DNA of 56,823 nt, from assembly GCA_905397405.1 (NCBI GenBank), contig CAJPVJ010000036.1, forward strand, positions 1 to 56,823, in the 5' to 3' direction. The stretch comes from Oppiella nova. Taxonomy: Eukaryota; Arthropoda; Arachnida; Sarcoptiformes; Oppiidae. The position numbers and the translations under genes are program-made. Numbering within the stretch: the first letter of the stretch is position 1; the number at the start of each line of letters is the position of its first letter. Shown here one piece after another: positions 9,083-18,253 of the stretch. The notes under the pieces were generated by a model. The model was not told where the DNA came from and did no database searches. It was given only the letters and a program-made list of their open reading frames with translations.

Positions 9083-10351
9083 ATGAACGATATTCAGCAA
9101 CACAATTTTTTAGAATTGGGCAGTATAAGACATATTCAAAGTGAACAAGAAGCATTGGATATTGCCAAGGCAGTAGCAAAACAACTGACTGAATTTGCTC
9201 AAGATCCTCAATATAACAAAAGTGTTCCTTATGAACAGGCCCGCTTAATTTCAGAAGCAGGTCTGACAGCGATTATTGTTCCTCAACAATTTGGTGGTTT
9301 AGGCGCAAGTATTACTACTTTGGTTAATGTGGTAAAGATCATTTCATCTGCAGATGGTGGTGTGGGGCAACTTCTACAAATCCATTTCACCATGTTTCGA
9401 GGAATTTTAACGGGTTATGAGGATGATATTCGCGATCAATTATTGCGTGATGTATTGAGTGGTAAACGTTTAGGCAATGCACTCGCAGAAGTGGGCGGAA
9501 AAGATAAATTTCAGCATAAGACCCGTGTAGAAAGAAATTCACAAGGGCAGTTAATCTTAAATGGCAGTAAATTTTATTCCACAGGCTCTTTATTGGCCGA
9601 GTGGATCTCTTTATTTGCAGGCAGTGATGATGGACCTGTTTCGATCTTGATTCATCGTGATACGCATGGGGTAGAACTGCTCGATGATTGGGATGCAATG
9701 GGGCAAAACAATAGTGTCAGTGGCACAGTCAATTTTAAAGATGTTGTTGTCGATGAACGTTATGTTGCCAAGCGCAATACTGGTGGTTTAGGGACAGTGC
9801 TACGCACAGGTTTAACTTGGCCTCAGATTTTGCATGCAGCTATGGATACAGGTATTGCTAAAGGTGCACTTGAAGGGGGGATTGATTATTTGCAACAGAA
9901 TGCTCGTCCTTGGGTGGAAAGTGGTGTCGACTCCCCGACACAGGAACCGCATATCATTAAGCAAATTGGCGAGTTTGCAGTTTTGGTCCGTTCAGCAGAA
10001 GCACTTTTAGATCGCTCAGCAGCGATTTTTGAGCAACATTTAACCAATCTGGAAGATGAAGCCTTACAAACTGAATTGATTTTATCTGTGGCTGCCACAC
10101 GGAGTCAGTCAGACCATGCATCTTTGAAAATTTCCAGTGAAATTTTTGGCTTACTTGGAGCAAGCTCTACTTTGTCAAAATGGAATTTAGATCGTTTCTG
10201 GCGTAATGCTCGTACACATACCACACATGATCCGATTCGTTGGCGTTTATATCATGTTGGAAATTATTATTTAAATAATATTCCACCTGGTGAATATAAC
10301 TCTGTGCTTTTAAAGAAACAGGCTGAAAATGTGACCAAATTTAAGTCATAA
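9083..10351 (+). CDS. DszC/SfnB-like flavin-dependent monooxygenase (acyl-CoA dehydrogenase fold)
   Basis: A 422-residue protein of the acyl-CoA-dehydrogenase fold, in the branch that includes dibenzothiophene monooxygenase DszC (417 residues) and SfnB-type sulfur-acquisition oxidoreductases. Visible marks: IVPQQFGGLGAS (about residues 70-81), GNALAEVGGKD (about 131-141), LNGSKFYSTGSLLAEW (about 160-175), GQNNSVSGTVNF, and the C-terminal RFWRNARTHTTHDPIRW, which matches the DszC 'ARTHxxHDP' segment containing its catalytic His. These enzymes use FMNH2 and O2 to oxygenate sulfur. It is the last gene of the operon, 26 bp after the ATPase and preceded by CCGGAG. An ordinary acyl-CoA dehydrogenase is less likely, given these motifs and the setting. 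Confidence 0.82.
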   Translation: MNDIQQHNFLELGSIRHIQSEQEALDIAKAVAKQLTEFAQDPQYNKSVPYEQARLISEAGLTAIIVPQQFGGLGASITTLVNVVKIISSADGGVGQLLQIHFTMFRGILTGYEDDIRDQLLRDVLSGKRLGNALAEVGGKDKFQHKTRVERNSQGQLILNGSKFYSTGSLLAEWISLFAGSDDGPVSILIHRDTHGVELLDDWDAMGQNNSVSGTVNFKDVVVDERYVAKRNTGGLGTVLRTGLTWPQILHAAMDTGIAKGALEGGIDYLQQNARPWVESGVDSPTQEPHIIKQIGEFAVLVRSAEALLDRSAAIFEQHLTNLEDEALQTELILSVAATRSQSDHASLKISSEIFGLLGASSTLSKWNLDRFWRNARTHTTHDPIRWRLYHVGNYYLNNIPPGEYNSVLLKKQAENVTKFKS

Positions 10352-10505
10352 TTTGAGTTCGACAAAAATATGCTATTCGGAAACCTCATCCACAACTGTT
10401 TGAGGCAGTACTTAATCGCATATTTTTTTCGGTGAGAAGCAGCGTTTTGTGCGTTGAGAATAGTCAGAAGCTTTTGTATAGGCGATGCCTTAAATTTGGA
10501 AGCTG

Positions 10506-10544
10506 AAAAATAAAAGGTTGTCATCACGACAACCTTTTATTTTT
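10506..10544. terminator. Bidirectional intrinsic terminator
   Basis: AAAAGGTTGTC (10512-10522) and GACAACCTTTT (10528-10538) form a stem around the loop ATCAC, extended by flanking A-run/T-run pairs. The runs give U-tracts on both strands. It separates the convergent DszC-like and second DszB-like genes. Confidence 0.9.
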
Positions 10545-10552
10545 TCGTATTG

Positions 10553-11608
10553 TTAAGCCACTTGTGCATGAATAGCAATGTCTTGTGCTAGCCATTCACG
10601 AACATTGATTTGAGCTGGAATAAACTTCCAGCGATAGAGAAAGTCACTAAGGTCTTGTAAGGCAATAATCGATGTTTCATCAAAATTGGTATTCAGCTTG
10701 AGATGTGCATCTGCGCCATAAGCTGCATGGACCCATTGTTCACTGCTATTACATTCTTTAGCCAGATAGCGGTGAGTTTCATCTGCATGCACATGCGCCC
10801 ATTGTTCAGCTTGTAAAACCGCATCGACGATGGATTGAGCTTGTTGTGGATATTGCGATAGAAAATCTTCATCCACAGTTAGTGTTCGAGGGGTACCATT
10901 ATTTGAACGTAGGATAGGGTCGGGATGTGAACCAATATCAATAATGGTATGCAGGGCAAAATCATGGGCAATTTGTGCTGCATGTGCGCCTTTTAAAAAG
11001 ATGGCATCGACATCCCCTTTGATTAAAGCCACAATCTCTGCACTTGCGCTCAGTTTATTACGATTGCTAAAGAAACTCGCATCATTTTCTTCGGTATGAT
11101 TTTGCTGTTGCGCCACTAATATATCAGCACGCAGACAATCCACCAGTTCCAGATCACTGACCTTAAGATTTACTGTTTTTAATGCATTTTCTAAACCGCG
11201 AATGGCTTGAGCACGAGAGAAATCGATGATGGCATCTTGATTCAGTGGGAGCCCAAAGCGTTTACCTTTTAGATCCTCAACCGTCTTAATTTGGGAATCA
11301 TATCGAGTCAGCAGTAATTGGACTTCATCTGCCCAAGATAAACCGATGACTTTGGTTTTTTGTCCAGAAGCATATGCCCAAATTGCAGGAATACTGCCAC
11401 CATGCCGAACTGAATTGGCAAGGGTATGGTTAAAATGTGAGTTACGAACCTCTTTTGAGTTCGATTCACGAATTGATTTAATTTCAATTTGTTGCTCAAT
11501 AAATTTTTCTTTTAGCCAGCCTTTTTGAATCGAGATTCCGAGCCCTGTAGGAACTGGACAGCGTGTATACCAAAGTGTATTTAATGGTTGCGTTTGAAGT
11601 GTTGTCAT
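10553..11608 (-). CDS. Second DszB-like sulfinate desulfinase homologue
   Basis: This 351-residue protein is homologous to the 637-1695 product. The DszB catalytic set is again kept: Cys17 in YTRCPVPT, and His58 and Arg68 in SHFNHTLANSVRHGG with the same ten-residue spacing. It has no signal peptide or lipobox, so it should be cytoplasmic. AGGA lies 7 nt before the ATG. It is a single-gene unit with its own sigma54 promoter (11641-11656), divergent from the ABC exporter genes. Having two copies suggests two different sulfinates or different regulation. As with the first copy, an SBP-like binding role cannot be excluded from sequence alone. Confidence 0.68.
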   Translation of the reverse strand: MTTLQTQPLNTLWYTRCPVPTGLGISIQKGWLKEKFIEQQIEIKSIRESNSKEVRNSHFNHTLANSVRHGGSIPAIWAYASGQKTKVIGLSWADEVQLLLTRYDSQIKTVEDLKGKRFGLPLNQDAIIDFSRAQAIRGLENALKTVNLKVSDLELVDCLRADILVAQQQNHTEENDASFFSNRNKLSASAEIVALIKGDVDAIFLKGAHAAQIAHDFALHTIIDIGSHPDPILRSNNGTPRTLTVDEDFLSQYPQQAQSIVDAVLQAEQWAHVHADETHRYLAKECNSSEQWVHAAYGADAHLKLNTNFDETSIIALQDLSDFLYRWKFIPAQINVREWLAQDIAIHAQVA

Positions 11609-11640
11609 TGTGACATCCTGTTGTGATTTGAATGCTTTAA

Positions 11641-11656
11641 AGCAATATTGATGCCA
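11641..11656 (-). promoter_or_regulatory. Sigma54 promoter of the second DszB-like gene
   Basis: On the minus strand TGGCATCAATATTGCT has correctly spaced GG and GC elements. It is about 33 bp upstream of the ATG at 11608. Confidence 0.72.
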
Positions 11657-11725
11657 TTGTTTAACTTGTTGATATTTAAAATATATTTTTAATATCTATT
11701 TTTATGATGTTGATATATCAAATAT

Positions 11726-11741
11726 TGTTGCAATAACAACA
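11726..11741. promoter_or_regulatory. Candidate activator dyad TGTTG-N6-CAACA shared by divergent promoters
   Basis: TGTTG-CAATAA-CAACA is a perfect dyad with 6-bp spacer. It lies 70 bp from the minus-strand sigma54 promoter at 11641 and 103 bp from the plus-strand one at 11844, so one enhancer could serve both. Confidence 0.6.
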
Positions 11742-11843
11742 GATAACAAGTGCGGATGTTTTAAATCAAACATCTCATCAAACATGTTTTTTAAAAAAAT
11801 AATATAAAACAGTGGATTAAAATATTTATGCCTTTGAAAAATT

Positions 11844-11859
11844 TGGCATAGATCTCGCA
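11844..11859 (+). promoter_or_regulatory. Sigma54 promoter of the ABC exporter operon
   Basis: TGGCATAGATCTCGCA has GG and GC correctly spaced; the only weak point is C instead of T before GC. Start of transcription is expected near 11871. Confidence 0.65.
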
Positions 11860-11894
11860 GTGAGCTATAGATCTTTAGTTGTTGTTTTATTTTT

Positions 11895-13718
11895 ATGTTT
11901 AAAAATTATCCACTGCTGCGAAGTTTGGCCTTATATCGTTTTATGCCATTTCGCTTTGTATTGACGGCAACATTATTTGTCCTTGCCAATTTTGGCTTAG
12001 CACTACAGCAATATTCAATCGGACATGCGATTGATACGCTAAAACACAGCCAACCTGAAAGTTTATTTCAACATGCTTTTACAGATCCGTTAAATCCGTG
12101 GTTTTGGTTTATTCTACTGACGAGTATCGCTTTACTTCGTGCCATTATTCAATATTTAGCGGGTTTAAGTGCCTTGACGATTGGACAGCAATTGTTAAGT
12201 ATTTTAAGAGAAAGAATCTTTAGCCAGGTCCAGCATTTAGATGTTTCATGGCACTGGAAACACGGATTAGGTGAAGTTTTATCAAGAACCACCCGAGATT
12301 CAGATAAATTAAAAGAAGCTTTAATTAATTTTTGGCGACAAGTGTTTGAATCCAGTCTAGTGGTCGCCGCAACAGTTGGATTGTTGTGTTGGTATCATCC
12401 TTGGTTGGGGATCGTCCCGCTTATTTTTATTTTTCTAGGCCTAGCTGTGCTGTTTAAACTGACTAATCAGTTGGTGGTGCTGGATCATCAAGTTGCCTAT
12501 GCCTATGAAAAAGTCAGTGATACTTTGGCTGAAAGCGTCAATGGCATTCGAGTGGTCAAAGCCTTTCAACTTGAGGAAAAGCTCTTACAACGTTTTAATG
12601 CTGCGGTTGATAGCTTTATTCGTCATTCCATTCAAACTATTCGCACCAGTGCACAACGCTTACCGATTCCTCAAATGATTATTGCCTGTTCCTACTTATG
12701 GGTGATTGGGTTTGGTGGTTACTTAATTGGACAAAATCAATTACAGATTGGGCAATTTGTGGCTGCTGTACTTATGGCAAATTTATTGGTGTTTCGTATT
12801 GAAAGTATTGGACAGGTCTTACATATTTTTGCAGATGCACGTTCATCGGCAACTCGAATATGGCAAATGCTAGATGAGAAATCGGCAATTGTAGATGCTG
12901 CACATGCTTTGCCACTACAAGGGGATGCTGATGGGGATGAAGGTTTAAATATTCGACTGGAAAATGTCAGTTTTCAGGATCGAAGCACAGAAAAGTATAT
13001 TTTAAAACAGTGTAATGTTGAATTCCGAGCAGGTGAAATCGTCACCATTGTAGGGAAAACTGGAGCGGGTAAAACCACACTGATGAACTTGCTCAATCGT
13101 TTTATCGATCCAACCGCAGGGCAGGTCTGGATTGGTTCAGATCAACGCGGTTGGCTCAATCTTAAAGATCTTAGTTTGGTTAACTTACGTCATATGGTTC
13201 AGATTATTCCGCAAGATAATTTCTTTTTCTCAGGAACTTTGGCGGATAACTTAAAAATAGCCAAACAGGATGCGACTGAACAGGAGATGCGAGACGCATT
13301 GCATTTGGCTTCAGCATCTGAACTGTTACAGCGACTCGATGCTGGTCTGGAGACACGAATAGGGGACAAGGGAGTCACCTTATCTGGAGGGCAAAAACAA
13401 CGGATTGCACTGGCACGGTCAATTTTAAAAAACTCGCCAATCTTGGCGCTTGATGATTCAACCAGTGCTTTAGATTCCACTACAGAAAAACAGGTGTTAC
13501 AGCGTTTATCAGGCTTGGCTGACAATAAAAATCAGCTCAAAAGAACCATTCTGATCAATTCAAATAAACAGACCACGATTTCTTTATCAGATCGCATTAT
13601 CGTATTAGATCAGGGACAAATTCTTGCTCAAGGGAGCCACACAGAATTGCTCCAGCATTGCGTATTTTATCGGGAGTTGATGGGTTTTCAAAAAGCGCAA
13701 CAGGAGATTCAAGCATGA
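11895..13718 (+). CDS. Heterodimeric ABC exporter half, degenerate-site subunit
   Basis: A 607-residue type IV ABC exporter half: six transmembrane helices (about residues 15-320), then an ATPase domain. Walker A is GKTGAGKTT (about 390-398) and the signature is an intact LSGGQKQR. Walker B ends in LALDDSTSALD, with Asp in place of the catalytic Glu, and the switch-loop His is lost (ILINSNKQTT instead of IxHRxST). This is the usual degenerate site of heterodimeric exporters such as TM287/288. Its partner is the next gene, which overlaps by 4 bp. No clear Shine-Dalgarno precedes the ATG. What it exports is unknown; control by a sulfur-type sigma54 promoter suggests a toxic or spent organosulfur product. 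Confidence 0.88.
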   Translation: MFKNYPLLRSLALYRFMPFRFVLTATLFVLANFGLALQQYSIGHAIDTLKHSQPESLFQHAFTDPLNPWFWFILLTSIALLRAIIQYLAGLSALTIGQQLLSILRERIFSQVQHLDVSWHWKHGLGEVLSRTTRDSDKLKEALINFWRQVFESSLVVAATVGLLCWYHPWLGIVPLIFIFLGLAVLFKLTNQLVVLDHQVAYAYEKVSDTLAESVNGIRVVKAFQLEEKLLQRFNAAVDSFIRHSIQTIRTSAQRLPIPQMIIACSYLWVIGFGGYLIGQNQLQIGQFVAAVLMANLLVFRIESIGQVLHIFADARSSATRIWQMLDEKSAIVDAAHALPLQGDADGDEGLNIRLENVSFQDRSTEKYILKQCNVEFRAGEIVTIVGKTGAGKTTLMNLLNRFIDPTAGQVWIGSDQRGWLNLKDLSLVNLRHMVQIIPQDNFFFSGTLADNLKIAKQDATEQEMRDALHLASASELLQRLDAGLETRIGDKGVTLSGGQKQRIALARSILKNSPILALDDSTSALDSTTEKQVLQRLSGLADNKNQLKRTILINSNKQTTISLSDRIIVLDQGQILAQGSHTELLQHCVFYRELMGFQKAQQEIQA

Positions 13719-15547
13719 ATACCACGGTTAAAAATTTCCGTCCGCTGGCGAAAATCTCTGATCTGCAGATCGAAGAAAACTTAGCTAAAACCGCGCTACA
13801 TCGCGGAATGTTAAAAAAACTCATTCCTTTGCTTTATCCGATTCGTTATTTAATTCTAGCCATGATCTCAGTAGAGATCTTACAAGTGCTGAGCATCTTT
13901 GTACGTCCATGGGCAGTCAAGTACATTTTAGATTCTGGATTTCAGCAAGTGGCTGGGAAACTGGTGTTGTATCAGCCAGTACTTTTTATAGCAATTGCTA
14001 TTCTGGCATTCAGCTGGGTGTGTCGTTTTGGATTAGCGGGTATATCAAAATACTTGTCTGGAAAAGCGGCTTTAAGCGTCATTAATGATCTAAGACGTTC
14101 ATTATTTCAACATATTCAAGCTTTAAATATTGGTTATTTTGATCGAACTAAAGCCGGCCGAATTATTTCACGAGCGGATCGTGATGTCGATACTTTAGAA
14201 CCAGTATTGATACAAGGACCACCTGAACTACTTTCTGCGATTTTACGTTGCGGATTAGCATCTGTGCTTTTGTGGCATATCTATCCCCCATTTTTCTGGT
14301 GTTTATTTGCAACTTTGCCGATTTTATTGACAATGACTGCAATATTTAAAAAGTCATCACAACGGCATTGGGGACGGGTTGCCGAAGAACGCAGTCGATT
14401 TACTGCACATTTGGTTGAAACGGTAAATGGCGCCAAAATTATTCAGCAATTAAATTATAGTGAAACCAATCAACAGCGTTATCAGCAGCTCTTAAAAGAT
14501 TTTAATGATTCTATTATTTATGGAAGTAAGCGGACCAGCTGGTTTGCCCCATTTACTGGATTGCTTTCGACAGTGGCAACCGCGGTTTTTATTGTGATTG
14601 GAAGTTATGCTTATAGTGAAGGTGTCATCAGTATTGGACAGTTTGCCGAAAGTATTTTTTACGTGTTTTTATTCTTGGCACCTTTACAGGAATTGACCGA
14701 TTTATTTGAGCGTTATGCCAATGGTGCAGCGTGTGCACAACGGATATTTCTACTTTTAGATACCCAATCTAGCATTCAAGATGCACCACATGCGTTGAAA
14801 TTAGGGCAACTTAACGGGCATATTCGTTTTCAGTCTGTACATTTTGCTTATACCACCAAAGCTGTTTTACAAAATTTTGATTTAGAGATCGACGCTGGAA
14901 CGGTGGTTGCGATCGTAGGGCCTACAGGTCATGGTAAAAGCACGATCGTTCAGTTACTGACACGGTTTTATGAGCCTCAGCAGGGTGGGATTTTCTTAGA
15001 CCGTTATCCGATACAGGATATTCATCTGGACAGTTTAAGACAAAATGTCAGTATTGTTTTACAGGACAATGTCTTGTTTAGCGGCACAATTTTAGACAAT
15101 TTACGTTTAATTCAACCCGAAGCTACAGATCAACAACTGATTCAGGCGATTGAAGAACTTGGTGCAGATGATATTCTAGGACAGCTTCCTCATGGTTATT
15201 TTACTGAAGTTGGAACACTCGGAAAAAATTTAAGTCATGGGCAACGCCAACTTGTTTGTCTCGCACGTGCATATTTGGCTGATCCTAAAATTTTAATTTT
15301 AGATGAAGCGACCTCTGCGATTGATATTTATACGGAACAGAAAATCCAATATGCCCTTCGACGCTTATGTAAAAATAGAACCTGTATTGTGATCGCACAT
15401 CGCTTAAGTACCATTCAAGAAGCAGACAAAATTGTGGTGATTGAGAATGGGGCTGTAGTGGAACAAGGTTCTCATGAACAACTGATTCAACAGCAACAAT
15501 CTTACTATCAGTTGTATCAATCTTATTTACACAATCAACTTGTATAA
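13715..15547 (+). CDS. Heterodimeric ABC exporter half, catalytic subunit
   Basis: A 610-residue exporter half: transmembrane domain about residues 40-335, ATPase domain about 360-600. Walker A is GPTGHGKST, Walker B LILDEATSAID keeps the catalytic Glu, and the switch His is present (IAHRLST). The signature is changed to LSHGQRQL, which supplies the weak half of the degenerate ATP site formed with the partner's Walker motifs. I chose ATG 13715, which gives the ATGA overlap with the upstream stop and follows AGGAG; an ATG at 13658 would lie inside the upstream gene. The substrate is unknown. Confidence 0.9.
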   Translation: MNTTVKNFRPLAKISDLQIEENLAKTALHRGMLKKLIPLLYPIRYLILAMISVEILQVLSIFVRPWAVKYILDSGFQQVAGKLVLYQPVLFIAIAILAFSWVCRFGLAGISKYLSGKAALSVINDLRRSLFQHIQALNIGYFDRTKAGRIISRADRDVDTLEPVLIQGPPELLSAILRCGLASVLLWHIYPPFFWCLFATLPILLTMTAIFKKSSQRHWGRVAEERSRFTAHLVETVNGAKIIQQLNYSETNQQRYQQLLKDFNDSIIYGSKRTSWFAPFTGLLSTVATAVFIVIGSYAYSEGVISIGQFAESIFYVFLFLAPLQELTDLFERYANGAACAQRIFLLLDTQSSIQDAPHALKLGQLNGHIRFQSVHFAYTTKAVLQNFDLEIDAGTVVAIVGPTGHGKSTIVQLLTRFYEPQQGGIFLDRYPIQDIHLDSLRQNVSIVLQDNVLFSGTILDNLRLIQPEATDQQLIQAIEELGADDILGQLPHGYFTEVGTLGKNLSHGQRQLVCLARAYLADPKILILDEATSAIDIYTEQKIQYALRRLCKNRTCIVIAHRLSTIQEADKIVVIENGAVVEQGSHEQLIQQQQSYYQLYQSYLHNQLV

Positions 15548-15593
15548 GCTTATGCGCCACTAGCAAATCTGTGGTTTTATAAACATTTTTTCG

Positions 15594-15627
15594 AATCATT
15601 GTTTAAATATAAACAATGATTTTTTTA
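15594..15627 (+). terminator. Intrinsic terminator after the exporter operon
   Basis: AATCATTGTTTA (15594-15605), loop AATA, TAAACAATGATT (15610-15621), then a T-run to 15627. The core TGTTT-N6-AAACA (15600-15615) also resembles the regulon dyad with weakened half-sites and sits 53 bp before the next sigma54 promoter. A double role is speculative. Confidence 0.8.
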
Positions 15628-15667
15628 TTTTTAATGACAAGTTTTTGATATTCAATAATAAAAATTT

Positions 15668-15683
15668 TGGCATTGGCTTTGCT
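15668..15683 (+). promoter_or_regulatory. Sigma54 promoter of the TonB receptor-lipase unit
   Basis: TGGCATTGGCTTTGCT is close to the ideal -24/-12 consensus. Transcription would start near 15695. This rules out the upstream in-frame start at 15645 and supports ATG 15714. Confidence 0.78.
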
Positions 15684-15713
15684 ATATCGGTGCAGATCGT
15701 TAAGGAAGCTTAT

Positions 15714-18206
15714 ATGCGTACATATTTTTCTCAATTCATTCTTCATTCTTCTGTTTTTGCGTTCAGTACACTTACCGCCTCAATCACTTTGGCAAATGAA
15801 CAAAGGCCTGTATCAGAAAAAGAGGATGTCGTGACATTGCAATCAGTTGTTGTAACGGGTTCTCGGCGAGCTATCAATAGTGCTTTAGAGGCTCCTGCTC
15901 CAGTAGACATTGTGACAGCCAAAGAACTACAAGAAACAGGGGCAGGTGATCTTGCAGCTGCATTAACACGTTTATCGCCGTCAGTGAGTTTACCAACATC
16001 ACCTGCGGGTGGTTTCGGTGCATCGGTACCGCCGAGTATTGCATTGCGAGGTTTATCTGCAGATCAAACCTTAATTTTGATCAATGGTAAACGTCGCCAT
16101 ACAGCGGCTTACTTCACTCGACAAGCGTATGCTGGGGGGAGAGGTGCTGCGGTAACAGATTTAAGCCTAATCCCGATTAGTGCCATTGAACGTATAGAGA
16201 TTTTACGAGATGGTGCCGCAGCTCAATATGGTTCTGACGCGATCGCGGGCGTGGTTAACATTATATTGAAATCACGTGATCATGGTGGTGGCGTGAGTTA
16301 TCAAACTGGAGGCTATACACAAGGGGATGGTGAACAGCATAAAATCAATCTTTGGAAAGGCTTTGAATTACCCAATGATGGTGCTTTAACTGTTGCCGTA
16401 GATTTAGGAAAGCGTGAAGCTGCAAGTAATACTGCACCAGATACGCGAACATTTTATGATGGTTCAACCCAAGCCCAATATACCGAGCAGAACACACCAT
16501 TTAGAACTTGGAAATTTGGTTCTCCTGAACAAAAAGACCAAATCAATATCACTGCGAATTTAGATTTACCTTTAACTGATGAAATTGCCTTGTATGGTTT
16601 TAGTAGTTATGGGCATCGTAAGACCATCGGGGAAAATTTTTATGAACCTCCAACCACCAAAACAGTACTGAATCAATCCAGTTATTTTAAGCAACGTTAT
16701 CCTGATGGACGCTCACCTTTGAGTTTAGTCAGTGTGGATGATTTTGCGACCACGTTTGGGGTTAAACAAGGCAACCAGACTTCAGGAAAATATGACCTGT
16801 ATGCCACTTATGGACAAAACAAAGTCAGCACTGAACAAGGCAATGGCATTAACCCAAGTTATGGTGCAGATTCACCTTCTCATTATGATTTAGGGGAAAA
16901 CATTTTTGCCCAACTCAATACAGGACTGGACTATAGTCGTGATTTTGCAATTGATGGTTTAGCCAGTCCATTGACTGTTTCGACGGGAGCGCTATACCGT
17001 TGGGAACAATATAAACAAAATGCAGGCGACCCGATTGCTTATACCCGTGGACCCTATTTTAATCCAAGTACGGCTTTAGGTACGGGTATCCCAGGTATAT
17101 ACGCGGGTATTACAGATCAAGACCAACGCAAAATTAGTCGAGATGTGTACGGCATTTATTTGGATCTCGAAGCCGATATTGTAAAAGATTTAAATGTTGG
17201 TGCTGCTATTCGAACAGAAAAATATTCAGACTTTGGTTCGACAACCAACGGCAAACTCTTTGCCAAATATGATATATCTCCGCAGTTGACTCTTCGTGGA
17301 TCTGTCAATACAGGTTATCGCGCACCGTCATTAGCCCAGCAAGGATACTCCGCTTATAGTGTACAAACGGTGCAAACTCCGACAGGTTGGCAAGATGTAC
17401 AGCAAAGGACTTTAGTTGCGGGAAGTGAAGCGGCTTTACTGATTGGTGGAACTTCACTAAAGCCTGAGAAATCGACCAATTATTCTTTAGGTTTGGTACT
17501 CAAACCATTTATCAATACCTCTGCAACTTTAGATCTTTATCAAATCGATATTCGAAATCGTATTTTACTTTCTGACAATATTACTGGCAGCGTGATCAAT
17601 AATGCTTTTGCAAATACGCCGTATGCAAATATTGCCAATGTGGCGTTTTTTAATAATTTATTAGATACGCAAACACGTGGTTTGGAGTTCGCATTAAAAC
17701 ATGATCTTGATCTTGAACAATATGGCAAGTTAAAGCTGAATTTAGGCTTGGCTTATCATAAAAATAAAATCACTGACAGCCGAGACTCAATCACTGCAAA
17801 AGGTGAGCGAATTCCAGTCTCTAGTATTGCTGGTCGAAATACCCAAAGCCTAATTGAATCTACAGCGCCAAAAACCAAATTAGCATTGGGGGCACTTTGG
17901 TCAAATCAAGCGTGGAGTATCAATGCCGCAGTCCGTCGTTATGATAAATGGACTACTTTAAATAATACCAATACTTCATTGGATCAGACCTTTGATCCGC
18001 AATGGATTGCTGATTTGGACTTTGGCTACAAAGCAGATGCGTGGGTAAAAGGGCTAAAATTCAATCTGGGCGCAAATAATTTATTTAACAGTTACCCAGA
18101 CAAAGCCAAAGACTCATCTGTAGGGAACATCGTCAAATACAGTTTTAATGCGCCAGAAGGTGCCTTTGGAACGTATTTATATGGCCGTGTAAGTTACGAC
18201 TTTTAA
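15714..18206 (+). CDS. TonB-dependent outer-membrane receptor
   Basis: An 830-residue TonB-dependent receptor. It has a signal peptide ending near ITLANE (about residue 28), a TonB-box-like SVVVTGSRR (about 44-52), a plug domain with IALRGLSADQTLILINGKRR and IERIEILRDGAAAQYGSDAIAGVVNIILK-type text (plug end about 190), and a barrel ending in the terminal aromatic motif GRVSYDF. ATG 15714 follows AAGGAAG and is downstream of the sigma54 promoter; the longer frame from 15645 includes that promoter and is rejected. It is followed after 47 bp by a secreted hydrolase, so the pair may release and import one substrate, perhaps an organosulfur ester. The ligand is unknown. Confidence 0.92.
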   Translation: MRTYFSQFILHSSVFAFSTLTASITLANEQRPVSEKEDVVTLQSVVVTGSRRAINSALEAPAPVDIVTAKELQETGAGDLAAALTRLSPSVSLPTSPAGGFGASVPPSIALRGLSADQTLILINGKRRHTAAYFTRQAYAGGRGAAVTDLSLIPISAIERIEILRDGAAAQYGSDAIAGVVNIILKSRDHGGGVSYQTGGYTQGDGEQHKINLWKGFELPNDGALTVAVDLGKREAASNTAPDTRTFYDGSTQAQYTEQNTPFRTWKFGSPEQKDQINITANLDLPLTDEIALYGFSSYGHRKTIGENFYEPPTTKTVLNQSSYFKQRYPDGRSPLSLVSVDDFATTFGVKQGNQTSGKYDLYATYGQNKVSTEQGNGINPSYGADSPSHYDLGENIFAQLNTGLDYSRDFAIDGLASPLTVSTGALYRWEQYKQNAGDPIAYTRGPYFNPSTALGTGIPGIYAGITDQDQRKISRDVYGIYLDLEADIVKDLNVGAAIRTEKYSDFGSTTNGKLFAKYDISPQLTLRGSVNTGYRAPSLAQQGYSAYSVQTVQTPTGWQDVQQRTLVAGSEAALLIGGTSLKPEKSTNYSLGLVLKPFINTSATLDLYQIDIRNRILLSDNITGSVINNAFANTPYANIANVAFFNNLLDTQTRGLEFALKHDLDLEQYGKLKLNLGLAYHKNKITDSRDSITAKGERIPVSSIAGRNTQSLIESTAPKTKLALGALWSNQAWSINAAVRRYDKWTTLNNTNTSLDQTFDPQWIADLDFGYKADAWVKGLKFNLGANNLFNSYPDKAKDSSVGNIVKYSFNAPEGAFGTYLYGRVSYDF

Positions 18207-18253
18207 ATTAAAAAATAAATTTTTAAAACAGTTTTTAAATAGGTTTCAAGGTC

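Noticed and set aside
10352-10505. Search for an additional gene or promoter after the DszC-like gene
   Set aside because: Only short out-of-frame stretches before the terminator; nothing supportable.
15645-15713. N-terminal extension of the TonB receptor frame from ATG 15645
   Set aside because: The sigma54 promoter (15668-15683) lies within it, and the signal peptide starts properly only at ATG 15714 behind AAGGAAG.
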